Below, piece by piece: positions 33,198 to 44,833 of a stretch of 64,000 nucleotides of DNA (position 1 is the first letter of the stretch; each line of letters begins with the position of its first letter). Under the pieces are notes generated by a model. That model ran no database searches. It worked only from the letters and a program-made list of their open reading frames with translations, and was not told the origin of the DNA. Where the stretch lies: the NCBI GenBank assembly GCA_007258455.2, contig VDFB02275595.1, forward strand, positions 1 to 64,000. The letters run 5' to 3'. The translations under genes were made by a program, and so were the position numbers. Origin of the DNA: Sequoia sempervirens. Its lineage: Eukaryota; Streptophyta; Pinopsida; Cupressales; Cupressaceae.

Positions 33198-36100
33198 CTG
33201 CAAAGTATCTGCAGTCATTATTTGAAAGCTCTTCACTGAAGAACAAATATAGGATATAATCTTAGATAGATTCATTAATTAAACATATGGTCATTGAGTA
33301 TTTGTGAAGTCATTCTAAAACAATCCTTAAAGAAACCCTGAACGTCTACTTAGAAATTGTTGGTGACCTAAAGCAAATAGAATGCAAATCCAAGATATGA
33401 ATGTGCCCATTTTTGAGATAAGAAACCAAATGGTTAGACATGTGAAATAGCTACGGAAATACTAAATTTCCCCAGTTTCATCTAGACAAGATACTTTACT
33501 TCATCAGTTAGTGGCATAACAAGCAAGAAATAACTCAAGTAAGAAGATAAGCCAAAAGCTATGCCAAGAAGGGATGTTTCTTAATGAGAGTCACATGGGA
33601 GATAATGGGACCATAGCAGCAAAAATCTTTTGGGGAAAAAATCAGCAAACCAGAGGATTAATATTTTTTCAAAAAATTGGGAATATTTTGGATTTTCAAA
33701 ACAGGGAGAAAATTTTCTGTTTTTTAAATTTAAAGACAATTCAATAGTATAGAGATACAGAGAGAAAATAAAATTGAGAGTTTAGCCCATGTATTATGGA
33801 ATAGAGATTTTTATCACTTATGTTCATATTGCTGATTACATTACATTGTACAGTGCATATTGCATAGTACATAAATAATAACTAAATGCTAATAGTTTTC
33901 AAATTTTATACTTTGTACAAAATCAACCTATAAATTGAGTACAAAAAGCTCAAAAAAATCTGGCGTGGCCAGCAACTCTTGTTGCTATGAAGAGAGTTAC
34001 ACAAGAGAGGCTACAAGTCCTGATGATGAAGCTCCTAAGTCAGCGTCTCTCCTAAGTTGTTCAACAAAATCATTATCAAGGTTGACCTATGTTAGGATAT
34101 CAAAATCATCAAGATCAGCAAGGATATAGCATTTGCAATGCACTCCAAATTTAGATTAATTTTGTCGAGGTCAAGTGACTGGTCTTCCTCAATGGTACCT
34201 AACCTTTTCATATAAAAATTAGATTTGGCAATCAAAACTGAAAAAAAAACAATGATTACAATTTGTAATTACGATTACACTTATTTCATAACTCTAACCA
34301 TGAGCTTTATTTAGTTTCAAATGGAGGTTGTGGTGAACAAATACCAAGTCATTTATCCATTGTTGTGTTAAACAGTTGCATTTCTTGAAATGCATGTGCT
34401 CAAAAACACTCCAAATACACTCACAAGAAAATAAACTACATAGCTGGCTCAAGATGTGCATCACCATCCATCAAAAAACTTTGGCTTCTCCAAACCTTTA
34501 GAGATCTCCAATGCATATATCGAATTGGGAATTGGTCAAACTTTGAAAAGTGAATAGTTAAAATAGTTGATTATTATTGATATGGTAGAACTAAATATAT
34601 GAATCATAACACTTCCCCAATGAATTTTTAAATATAAATTTATATATCTTAGATAATATATTATTACAAAAAAAATTAAAAAATTATGTTTGAACAAAAA
34701 TAAACAATTTTAATTATTTAATTTTATGTTAATTAATTAATTTAAAAATTGCAATTCAATACATGAGATACTCTATTATCTCTGCAAATTTTCATCAATA
34801 AAAATTAATATATATCATACTAAGTAAACATACAAGCTCAACCTAAACAATATAATAAAAGGTTTTTTATAAATTAGAGTTCATATTATTATAATTGAAA
34901 TGTTATTTATGACAATCTTTCTTATATAACATGGTTTTTATTAAACATATTTATTAAAATTTATATATTTTTTTAATATTTATTTATATGAAAATGTCCT
35001 TTTTTAAGTGTAATTCATATTATAATATAAAGTATGATCTTTTTTTTAATTAATTTTAGAATAACTCATTTATGAGTTAATTTGTAGAAATTATGACCCA
35101 AATTTGATTTGTACTTATTCAACTTGAGTTTCCTATACTTTTATACTATTTTAGATAAAAATTTATAAATTTCACCCCTACCAACACAACAATTGATAGG
35201 CCTTCTCTATCTATCTATTTAATAATTAATCATTATATGTGGCATTTTTGAAGCTCAACAAATGTTTTCAAATTTCAAAATGCTTCTAATAATCAGCAAG
35301 CAGTAGGACATTTCTCTCACTCTCCATTTAGACAGCACTAAAGATAAGCAGACAGTCTACACTATAGAAATCAGAAAGAATTCACAACTAAATTTGTAAG
35401 CATGTACAGTAGCACTATGAATATGAAATCTGAATAGCATTTTACTGATTTTGAGCCAACTAGCCCATCGTCTTCCATCACCAAACTTGGAGTCGCAATG
35501 AAAAAGACTGAGTAGCAGCAAAAAAGAAGCCCTAGCCGCGTCACTCTCCATTTAGACAGCACTCAAGATAAGCAGACAGTCTAAACTATAGAAATCAGAA
35601 AATATTCACAACTAAATTTGTAAGCATGTACAGTTGCACTATGAATATGAAATCTGAATAGCATTTTACTGATTTTGAGCCAACTAGCCCATCGTCTTCC
35701 ATCACCAAACTTGGAGTCACAATGAAAAAGACTGAGTAGCAGCAAAAAAGAAGCCCTAGCCACGTCACTCTCCATTTAGACAGCACTCAAGACAAGCAGA
35801 CAGTCTACACTATAGAAATCAGAAAGAATTCACAACTAAATTTGTAAGCATGTACAGTTGCACTATGAATATGAAATCTGAATAGCATTTTACTGATTTT
35901 GAGCCAACTAGCCCATCGTCTTCCATCACCAAACTTGGAGTCACAATGAAAAAGACTGAGTAGCAGCAAAAAAGAAGCCCTAGCCGCATCATCCAAAACA
36001 TACCTTCAATCTCTCAAAAAGCCCTAAAATAAATAAAATCACAAACAAGTGAAAAACGCCTTGAAAATTTACATTAGACATTTTTTCACATTTTTATCTC

Positions 36101-38649
36101 AATTTAAATGTGATTGCACAACAACAAAAAAGGTCAAAATCATTGACCACAATATTTGTAAAAATCTTAGTTTTAGAGGGAAAAAATCACAACCCACAGC
36201 AATTTGTGATTAATCGCAATATTTTCCTGCCTTTTGCTTCTATGGACAAAACCAAATTCCTGGTTCTTTATGGTTTCAATGTATGTATTGATAAAATTTC
36301 TAGTCCTCTGTATAGCTGGGACTGCTGTAAGCGATAATTTTCTGGCGAAATAATCAAAGAAATCTAGTTTATATGGTAAATAGTAGCATTGCTGCAATCA
36401 TAGTAACCTTTCAGCTACTCCTTAGTTTTGTGTACTGCAATTGTCAATGGTAATTGTCACCTTGATTTCTTAATGTGCCAATAGATTTTAATGCCTACAA
36501 ATACATAATTTCAATCATTATTACAATCAAAAATGTTCTTAAAGGTAATTTATAAGGTTATTTCACCATTTTCCACCAAGAGCCTTTGGAAGGATAGGAT
36601 AAGTGGACCAGTGTAAGTACCTTGAAAATATAAAATATACAGAGAAAAAAATATAAACTAAAATTTGCCATTAAATAATAATTTATAGTAGCCAAATTTC
36701 AAGGATTGATTTTCTCATGTGCAATCAATCATGCAATTAAGCACCCACGTAATTCTCCAAATGCATTTTCAATGTCACAATAATAAGATTGAGGGGCACA
36801 TTTGCATGATTTTTTATTTCTTTTTTTAATTTTTTTTCGTTAATTCGTTTTTTTTTCTTTTTTAAGTTGTTCCCATTTAATTTAACAGGAGATGAGCCCC
36901 CATGGTGAATGCGCTAGGGAACACAATGGGGACGCTACCATATCAACCTATCCTTAGGAAAATGCATCCCCAACCAAACTAAAGGTTGTGGATGTGTCCC
37001 TATAGAACCTAGTTTTTTGTTAGTAGTTTCTCCATTTTCTTTTCTCACCACCATGTCTACCAACACCTAGGAGATGCATCCCCAAGGACACTAAGGGGTA
37101 AATACACATACCCATGCCCATAGTTTTTCCTTATTAGTTCATTTATTTGCTCTTTTACTCTTAGGCTCTTAGCAAATCCCCCCGACTGTAATATCCACAA
37201 TAATGCACATATATCTTAGATAGATGGAGTTTTTGATCATTTAAGCATACTTGACTTCCCTTTTTTATTTACACTTGCAACACAATTACCTTCCTCCACG
37301 TATTAGTTGAGAATGGATGATTTGATTATAGTGAGAAGATTGATTTTGAAGTCTACTATGTTTATTGTCTACACTTGTTGATAAATTCATTCAATGTTTT
37401 CTTTGGCAAGGTTTGATGTATGAATTGATGCTTGTTAGTGTTTTATTTCACACCTTTCAATAGAACACAAAACAGAACAAATGTGTGATAAAGCCACTGT
37501 TCGAATTAGAAGGAGAAGTTCTCTATAAATAAAAACTAACTTAATAACTAATCTAAATAGTATGCACTTGCTATTTAAAATTCGTATTGGTGTGTTTTTA
37601 GGGGTAGTTTTTACAAAGCAAGCAAAACTAAAACCTATCTTTTTGGTTCTCAAGCTAGGGCACAAGGCAATTAAGCACTTCTACTCAAAACAAGAGTCTT
37701 TCAGGCTTTTTGACTGAAAATAAACCCTACATAGCCATCAAAAGCTCACTCTTTCTGGCTAAAGCAAAGACAAAAAGATGTGAGTAAGCCACAAAGATGT
37801 GGTGTACAGAAATGGATCTCCTTTGATAAGGAGATCTATGCAGCTAAAAAAAATTAGAGAAATTTGCTTTCAGATTAATGCATCTTAAGCACTTTATTAT
37901 TAGCACAAATTAGGACAAATACGGTGCTAATAATATTAGAGAAATTGTATTGATGTCATTTATTCTTCTACATTGTAACTTTGCCTGGAAACTAGCTATT
38001 TAGTCTTTGAAATCACATGTTTAGTCACACTGAAATAGTTTTTATTACTTTCAATCTTGTTTGCATCGGATTGCCAATCTTTGTTTTAGCTAGCAAGAAA
38101 ATGCCATTTGTTCTTTTAGATTAAGTTGCTTTCATTTGTAGATTAAGGAAATTCAGGTGCAGGGATGTGGACTCCCATCTTTATCATCATGCTCATACCC
38201 TTCTTACCCACGTCTTCTGGTGAAAATATAGACACATAACCTCAACCCATTCTTACTAAAAGCTGGCAAAATAAACTGTGTCATCAATACAATAGTTTGC
38301 AATGGATTCTACTACAAATACACGTGTCCAGTTGTTCTACAAAATATGCATGTCAAGTAGCTGATGCACTGCAGTTACTTTACAAGCTTATTAATGGTAT
38401 TGATGGTGGCACATTATAATTGCATCGATGACATAAGTCTATACAGGATGTATGCAAAAAGGCAGTAATTGCTAATAGAAATACCACAAATTATAATTAA
38501 AGCTCTTATTTGATTACTGTTTGGCAGACCTTGCCAGGCTGGTTTCAGTATATTTAAAAACACTTTGTTAAAAAAATCAGTCCAACAAGAAATAAACTTT
38601 TACCTAAAAGAGCGAAAGGAGACAACTGTAAAGCAAAACCAAATCTTAC
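33198..38649 (-). other. Intron of the DmX-like gene, 5.45 kb
   Basis: It lies between two exons in matching phase 0. The DNA is AT-rich, with very AT-rich stretches at 34600-35100. It contains the 3 x 224-bp tandem repeat at 35317-35988. No coding motif or clear transposon border was found in the rest. Confidence 0.85.
35317..35988. repeat. Three tandem copies of a 224-bp unit
   Basis: TCACTCTCCATTTAGACAGC begins at 35317, 35541 and 35765, exactly 224 bases apart. The copies differ by only a few substitutions (for example GTAGCACT/GTTGCACT and GTCGCAATG/GTCACAATG). They lie within an intron of the DmX-like gene. Similar small minus-strand frames in each copy are a by-product of the repeat. 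Confidence 0.95.
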
Positions 38650-38878
38650 CCTTGATCGAAGTGAAGTCACATTTGTAAACCAAAACCCCACTCCTAAACT
38701 TCGCAATGCAGGCCAGGATAATTCATCCAACAGACATAAATCAAGCAAAACATCCTGACAATCTGATTGACAAGCCCATGCTTGTGTCCTTGACTCTACT
38801 GTCAGTTCCTCAACAGTTGCAGATCTTCCCATTTTCCGCATAAAAGACAGTCGTCTAAAATGCATCAACATCCAGAAC
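38650..38878 (-). CDS. DmX-like/rabconnectin-3 (Rav1) homologue, exon encoding the SDCQDVLLDLCL block
   Basis: This 229-base exon begins with the last base of a split Arg codon, then encodes 76 residues from FWMLMHFRRL to TNVTSLRSR. The acceptor is CCCCTAAAG|G and the donor TCAAGG|GTAAGA. The family hallmarks are RRFW...RF/HF..L at the start, SDCQD in the middle and LGVGFW near the end, immediately before the MEKLAR exon. The phases fit both neighbours exactly (upstream exon gives AG, this one gives G; downstream is phase 0). The V-ATPase assembly role is inferred from the family. Confidence 0.9.
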
Positions 38879-40143
38879 CTTTAGGGGAGAACAATAAACA
38901 GAACTATGAGTCAAGATTGTAAAAATATTGGGGAAAAGCTAGTAGCATTTTGATACAAAATATCCTCTTGCAGGAATACAATAGTTTTAATTAAAAATTA
39001 AAAAGGTTCTGAAAGAACATATGAATCAGAATTAACTACTAATTTCAGCAAGACGGCATAAGATTAAATTTCATAATTTATTGGCAGTTTGAAACAATAA
39101 AAAGTACATATCTGAAATAAATGTGGCTACAACAATGAATCTATAGTACTTGTTGGAACCTAGCAAAGATTCCAAAAACAATGAAAGAGATTGCTTCCGT
39201 TTTCCCTGGCAATAATACCATATGATACCTATTTGGGAACTAGGCTCTTAAATATCATCTACATCCACCAGACGAGCCAATTCCTATGCCATACCTATTT
39301 ATCAAGTAATTGGTTTAATTTACATGAAAATATTATATTGTGGTTGTTGTGGTTGTCATCTTTAATTCATATTCTTTGGACCTTCTAAAAACCAGCTACC
39401 ACAATACATCCAAGTGGGAGAACCATGATATTGCCAATAACCTTTCTTTTCAGCAATGCACTTAAATATTAATAAGCAAAATATACATACTAATACTAAA
39501 TTCAGTGTCATCTCATGTGCATTAGCAGGCCACATAAATAATTGGAAAACTAATTATTTTAGAGAATATGAAACTTTCAGGACCTACAAAGCATGAGATA
39601 ACATTTGACAGCCAAAGCCTCCTGCACTTATAAGGTTTAAATAGTAAGCTCTTGAAATCTTAGCATACACAAACCTGCACCAAACATAAAAAACACAGAT
39701 CCAACAATTTGGCAATTACCTAGACTCTATTAGTACACAGATATATAGGTACTATTACTGTTTTAATTTTTCTTTTGCAGGACATCACAATCCATAACGA
39801 TGTGAGGATAAACCTCTCTTCAAATTACAATAAGAAGCTCTTTGAGATTTAAACCGATGAGCACACGCTTATACTAAGAGGGGGGGAGGCGAGGGACGGG
39901 AGTGAATCATTATAAGACTATCTTTATTTTTCAAATTAATAACCACAATAATTTCAAATACATGGCATCAAAAAATAAGAACACAAGAAGAAACAAGATA
40001 TACATGGAAACCCTTTCGAGAGAAAACCACAGAATAAGAACCACTTGGATCTACTATTTAAGTCCAGTCACCAAAATAAATAGTCTTTTACAACAGTTTG
40101 TAGGCACCAACCCAATGGAGACACCAATCCCCACCATTGAGCA

Positions 40144-40355
40144 CCAACTCAATAAGAGACACTAATCTCTTTAATATGAGGCACCAATCTCTCCAATATA
40201 AGGCACCAACCTCAATATGAGGCACCAACCCAATGGAGAATCCCCACCACCAAGCACCAACTCAGTAAGAGACACCAATCTCTTTAATTTGAGGCACCAA
40301 CCTCTCCAATATAAGGCACCAACCTCAATACGAGGCACCAACCTCTAACTCAACA
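40144..40355. repeat. Array of CACCAA-loop hairpins in an LTR fragment
   Basis: The phrase recurs at least eight times with flanking arms that pair: AAGAGA/TCTCTT (40154-40171, loop CACTAA; 40267-40284), GAGG/TCTC with a wobble (40178-40191), and GAGG/CCTC (40291-40304 and again near 40332). A block of about 120 bases appears twice. The nearby CCCTTTCGAGAGAAAACCAC (40010) resembles the U5 end of copia LTRs read on the minus strand. Confidence 0.75.
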
Positions 40356-41394
40356 AAGTCTTACCTTCTTGAGAATAAATCTCCTTCAAAATCTGCCTTT
40401 ACTAATCTTCTATTATTTCTTCTCCTTAAATCTGCTTGTGTTTGTATGATCTATCTTTTATTCTTCACACACTCTTCTCCACATTCCACAAACTCGTTTT
40501 ATATCTTCACCAAAATAGGTGACTTTATGGAGGGATACAATGCTTAACAAAGGAGGCAACTCTTCCCTCTTTTACAACCTTTCATTGCACCTTTTAATAG
40601 CCCCCCTTTTAAAAAATATTCATTTATTTAATTTTAATTTCCCAATTGGGGTGTCTCTATAAGAGGGGTCAGCCCATAATTTTAAATCATAAGGAGGGCG
40701 CCAAAATATGCAGGAGGTCAGGCAGCATAAATATGAATTTAATTTAATTTTTATTGCTGCCTTGCGAGGATAAAATCTGCTCTTGGAACGATGCAGTTTA
40801 GTGGCCTTTGGCCTTCATACTTCCAATTCCCACCCACAATTTTCTTGACACCAGCAAACTGATTTCTTCTTTGACATCAATGACAACCTTTTTCATCATC
40901 AATGACAATATTTTCAACATAAACTAACCTAAACCTAACTTAAACTGACCCTAGACACAAACTATAGACATAATATATAGATATGCAGGCTATACAAGAT
41001 TCCCTAAGAGAATTTTGCATAAAAGGAAATGACTACCTGCCTATGTTTTTGCCTCAGATAGCTGCACCAAACTATTAATAGCCATACCTTGCAAACAAGA
41101 TTTTTAGAAAGTAACTACAATCTAAGCAAACAAACAACACCTTCTGGCTAGCTAAGAAAGAAATTGGCTATTTAGTGCAAACAAGGATTGAAAGAATAAC
41201 AACACATACATAATACATGATAGCCTCAATATAAAGCTTGATGGTAAAATCCACTTTCAATTCAATTAATAGAATTACAAACACACATTCAACAATAACT
41301 TCCACTTGACCAACAATTTCTGCAACATAAGCCTAGCATCCACCATCCTCTCCCTAGAGTTTATGTGCTCAAAGCACTTATTTGTAGGTTACAA

Positions 41395-43075
41395 ATGCCC
41401 CATTTTGGGACATTAAAATAATCATTTTTAAATCGCAAAAAGCAAGCTTTAGAACAAAACACTTATAAGTTACTAAAACGTTGGAATAAAAGGAACTTTA
41501 AAGTAAATCTATTATAAATAAATAATAAAATAAAAACCAATTAAAGGGACCTAAAAAAAGCCCTCATCCATTATCTGAAACTAGAATAGCAGAAAGACCC
41601 ATTGCTAGAATTAGCCACTGCTAAAAATAGCATTTTGCACATGAGCATCCTCTGAGATTCTGAAACACTATCTATTCTTAACATTTCTTAAAAAGCATTC
41701 CCTAAGCTTGACAAGGCTAAAACCATGGTTGAATTTTGAATCCTTTGAACAAATGTATGCTGAAATCCTAGGTGCAAGACTTGTCAAAACCAGCCAACAC
41801 ACAAGAAACTGTCCTTAAAAATCCGTATCAGATGATACTCGAAGAGCCATTTGTTCAATGACAATCCTTTTCTATATTTCTAAAAGCTACTCAAGGAATT
41901 GCAAAAAGATTGAAAATAGAACAATATATTTGCTTAGAGACACTATGAATGATAGAGCAATGAAATACTATTCAATTTTTAATTCCAAGAACTATAACAA
42001 ATAGTTGTCTAACAATCTCAAAAATTACATTTGGCCAAACAATTAAAAGGCAAATTGTATAACATACAAAATAAAAAATAACCAAAATAGAAACAAATAT
42101 ATTTGACATTATAAGTGAAGGATGAACAAGTGCTGCAAATTGATCCAAAACCTATTGAACTGCTGAAGAAAACAACCAAATTTCTGTTGTAGGAAATGAC
42201 TAAATCACTATCATGATAAATAGGCATTAAAAGCCCCAAAACCAAGCTGAAAGGAAGCATCACATGTGCCTAAACCCCTGTACAGCCAGCAAGAACTAAG
42301 CAAGGATGAGGGACGACCTGTTGTATGACTGTTATAGAAGTTAGTATTGCTGCATTTATTGCACAAATGAGCCACTAGGCCCACTCAAACTCCGCCTTCT
42401 TCCCTATGCACCCAAGGAGATAATAGCAGATATTGTTGCAGCCAAACTGATAGAAACAACAGTAATATAGCCTGAAAAAATGGTAATAAATGCAGATGCA
42501 ACTTTCCCAAAATGTGCGGCTAGCTTGGAATAGAAGAAACAACCAAAAGCACGAATATGTCCATCCAAAAACTCACAACACGAATCCAAAAAATGCATAA
42601 AATTATTCAACTACAATACTTAGCTCATATTTGACTTCTGTTATGAAATCACTAAATAGATTGGAGGGTTTTCATCCTCGATCCCAAAAACTCAAGGGTT
42701 TTCATCCTCAAGAGAAAAAATGAACTCCATTCAATCTTGAAAGAAGTTTTTGTTTTGGAAATGGATGCATTACTCTTTCCCAAACCCCTCTTTTTTAGTT
42801 TTTCAAGAGGAATCTAATATTATTTTCCTTTTTTCACCTTTTCCCTCTGAAAATTTATTCATTTTTTTTAAAATACTTTAGACACTATCATTAAACATTT
42901 GAACCTAAGTCACCTTTATTTAATAAAACATAAAGTTACCTTTTTAGATGACTTGAATTAAATTACTAAATTATTTTCCCTTTGCAACATCCCAATAGCC
43001 TATCATCAATTAAAATAGGCTAAGGGTCTTTTGTCGGCTTATGTCCGAAATGGGGAAATGACATGACAACACCCA
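41395..43075 (-). mobile_element. Possible degenerate LTR related to the TGTAATGTCCCC group
   Basis: Near 43060 the minus strand reads GTCATTTCCCCATTTCGG followed by a TTAGCCTATTTT phrase, as in the group's LTR starts. A GCTA/TAGC hairpin with an AAAA loop lies at about 41620, as in those LTRs. No matching ends or duplications were found. The left limit is a guess. Confidence 0.3.
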
Positions 43076-43136
43076 TAACAACAACAATGTTCAACCTCTG
43101 CTTCCTCTCTCATGGGGACCTAGCATTAGCCCTTGA

Positions 43137-43560
43137 ATGCTTGCAGAACACAATGACTTTCCACATGGTTCAAGGAAAACTTTTCCAAAGTTTCATGGTT
43201 ATGGCACACAACATCTAGATAAGCACATTGCAACCTTCATCAAATCATGCAATATTCTAAGAGTAATACATGAAGATGTCACAGTGCAATATTTTGTTCA
43301 AACACCAAATGGAAGCACAATAGATTGATTTTACCATCTTGCCACAAGTTCAATCACTAGCTGGAAGATCATGCACGAAAAGTTCTTGGTAGGATTCACA
43401 CTAGTTGAGGATGGCCATATTCTTTTTGCCTTGCTGTCAAATGCAAACAAAGATAGCAACAAACCTATGAGAAAATTTGTCACAAGATTCAACTACCTTG
43501 TCAAAAGAATCAACATTGGTAGTTATACGAAGTAGATGGACCACCAACTAGCATGCTTCA
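43137..43560 (+). pseudogene. Retrotransposon gag fragment (Ty3/gypsy type)
   Basis: The frame reads FPKFHGYGTQHLDKHIATFI, then HEDVTVQYFVQTPNGS, FYHLATSSITSWKIMHEKFL and MRKFVTRFNYLVKRI. That is the usual spacing of a retrotransposon gag capsid domain (aromatic/charged helix, VQSLEG-like turn, WF..L, SW..L...F, L..F..RFN). A TGA follows ID where Trp would be expected. Further stops follow after 43530. No pol is attached. Confidence 0.75.
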
Positions 43561-44355
43561 AAAGCATCATTGTGGTATTAGCTGTAAAATAAGTGTCACA
43601 AATGTAGAACATACAACCATGTGTTCCTATGGTCACCATTCCATCTCACCAAACTACATAGGGAACTAGCCATTGCAACAAGGACTAAACTAAGTAAATA
43701 CTAGGTTCACTTAGTTGCATAGTTACTAGCAAACAGGTTTTGGTACTCATACGGGAGACAATGACAGGTACTAGTAATGGTACTGGAGAGGGGTACTTGT
43801 ACAGGAGACAGTGACGTGTACTGCTAATGGTACAAGAGACAGGGACAGGTACTAGTACGCCATTTTCAAAAAAGGATGGAGATAGGTACTTGGAGATGGC
43901 TGAGAAGCAACTGGTAACTATGGTGACACAATACTTTCCCAATGTGAACCACATTGATCCAATCAGATGCGTTGGACATGATGATGAGGTCACTCACAAC
44001 CTGACTCTCTTAAAGGTCAAAAGAGGAACTGATAGAAAAAATACCAGAAATGTATCCCATCACTAATTGCTTACAATTTCCAAGTTGTACTCCTTATTTA
44101 TAACAATTGCAGTCCAGAATCTCTAAGGAATCTTAAGAGAATCTGGAGATTAGCTCTCATGAAGTAATGGATCATCTCATATCATAAAAACTATTTAAAT
44201 TTTCTGGATTTCTCTATAACGTGAAAAGGAAAATTCTAAAAGATGGCAAAATCTCAATAAATGAATTAATTCACAAGATGAAGCCTACTGCAATAATCAT
44301 GACTTCTTTTCTAGTACACCTAACAAGTTCTAAAATTCATGGTTAACCTTTTTAC

Positions 44356-44833
44356 CTTCGAGCTGGTTCATCAAGATTCTCATATTGTGCAGCTTCATGA
44401 GAACTGCTGATTTCTGCCAAAAGATCTAATAATGCAAAAAGACTAATTCTTTCAGCATCTGTTATACCAGGTATCCTTGGAAATTTCTCAAGAGCTGTAA
44501 TGAAGCTCTCAACTTCAGTTTTACTAAATAAGTCATCACAATCCTTGCAAAGAGATTTTTGCTCCCCTATAAACCAACTGCCTGCATTTGCATTGGATGC
44601 ACCAGTTTGAGTCCATGCATTAGTGCTAGAAATTGCAGAACCTGTTCCAACACCCCACTGCACTTCTCTACCATGGTTTCTTTCTGCTAATCCCAGTTGC
44701 AAAAACATAGACAAATCTACTTGGGGTATACAAAGAAATGGCTTCTGAAGATCATTACTTTCTTTATGTGAGATTCCTGAACCAACATATGCCATTAGAT
44801 GTCTCATAGAGGCAACTGCACGTTTTCTGTTTC
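44356..44833 (-). CDS. DmX-like/rabconnectin-3 (Rav1) homologue, upstream exon
   Basis: This 478-base exon has acceptor TTTTTTTCAG|GA and donor CGAAG|GTAAAA. Two bases complete an upstream codon, 158 codons follow (NRKRAVASMRHLMAYVG ... YENLDEPA, R), and two bases start the split Arg codon completed at 38878. The N-terminal half (RHLMAYVGSG...WFIGEQKSLCKDCDDLFSKTEVESFI) is variable. The C-terminal half (ALLDLLAEISSSHEAAQYENLDEPARRFW across the junction) matches the family's segment just before the RF/SDCQD block. More upstream exons must exist but none was found between 44834 and the right edge, so the gene probably extends beyond the window. Confidence 0.87.

Larger units (their letters stand above)
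38879..44355 (-). other. Intron of the DmX-like gene, 5.48 kb
   Basis: It is bounded by the donor AAG|GTAAAAAG at 44356/44355 and the acceptor at 38879. It holds an LTR fragment with a hairpin array (near 39890-40600), a possible LTR relic (41395-43075) and a gag relic (43137-43560). A short run of GGTACT...GGAGACAGTGAC phrases at 43735-43860 is repetitive and unassigned. Confidence 0.85.

Noticed and set aside
33935..34230. hAT C-terminal fragment on the minus strand
   Set aside because: A faint acidic Asp/Leu pattern, but no conserved dimerisation motif could be read.
35357..36001. Three similar small minus-strand proteins
   Set aside because: They are the by-product of the 224-bp tandem repeat; two frames per unit are open by chance.
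36890..37160. Repeated ATGCATCCCCAA phrases as a transposon end
   Set aside because: Two or three short matches only, with no inverted ends or duplication.
42404..42610. Hydrophobic minus-strand frame as a membrane protein
   Set aside because: Lies in a degenerate LTR-like stretch and has no family motif or splice support.
43685..44066. Gene at the GGTACT/GGAGACAGTGAC repeats
   Set aside because: Low-complexity repeats create open frames on both strands; only the gag relic just upstream has real similarity.
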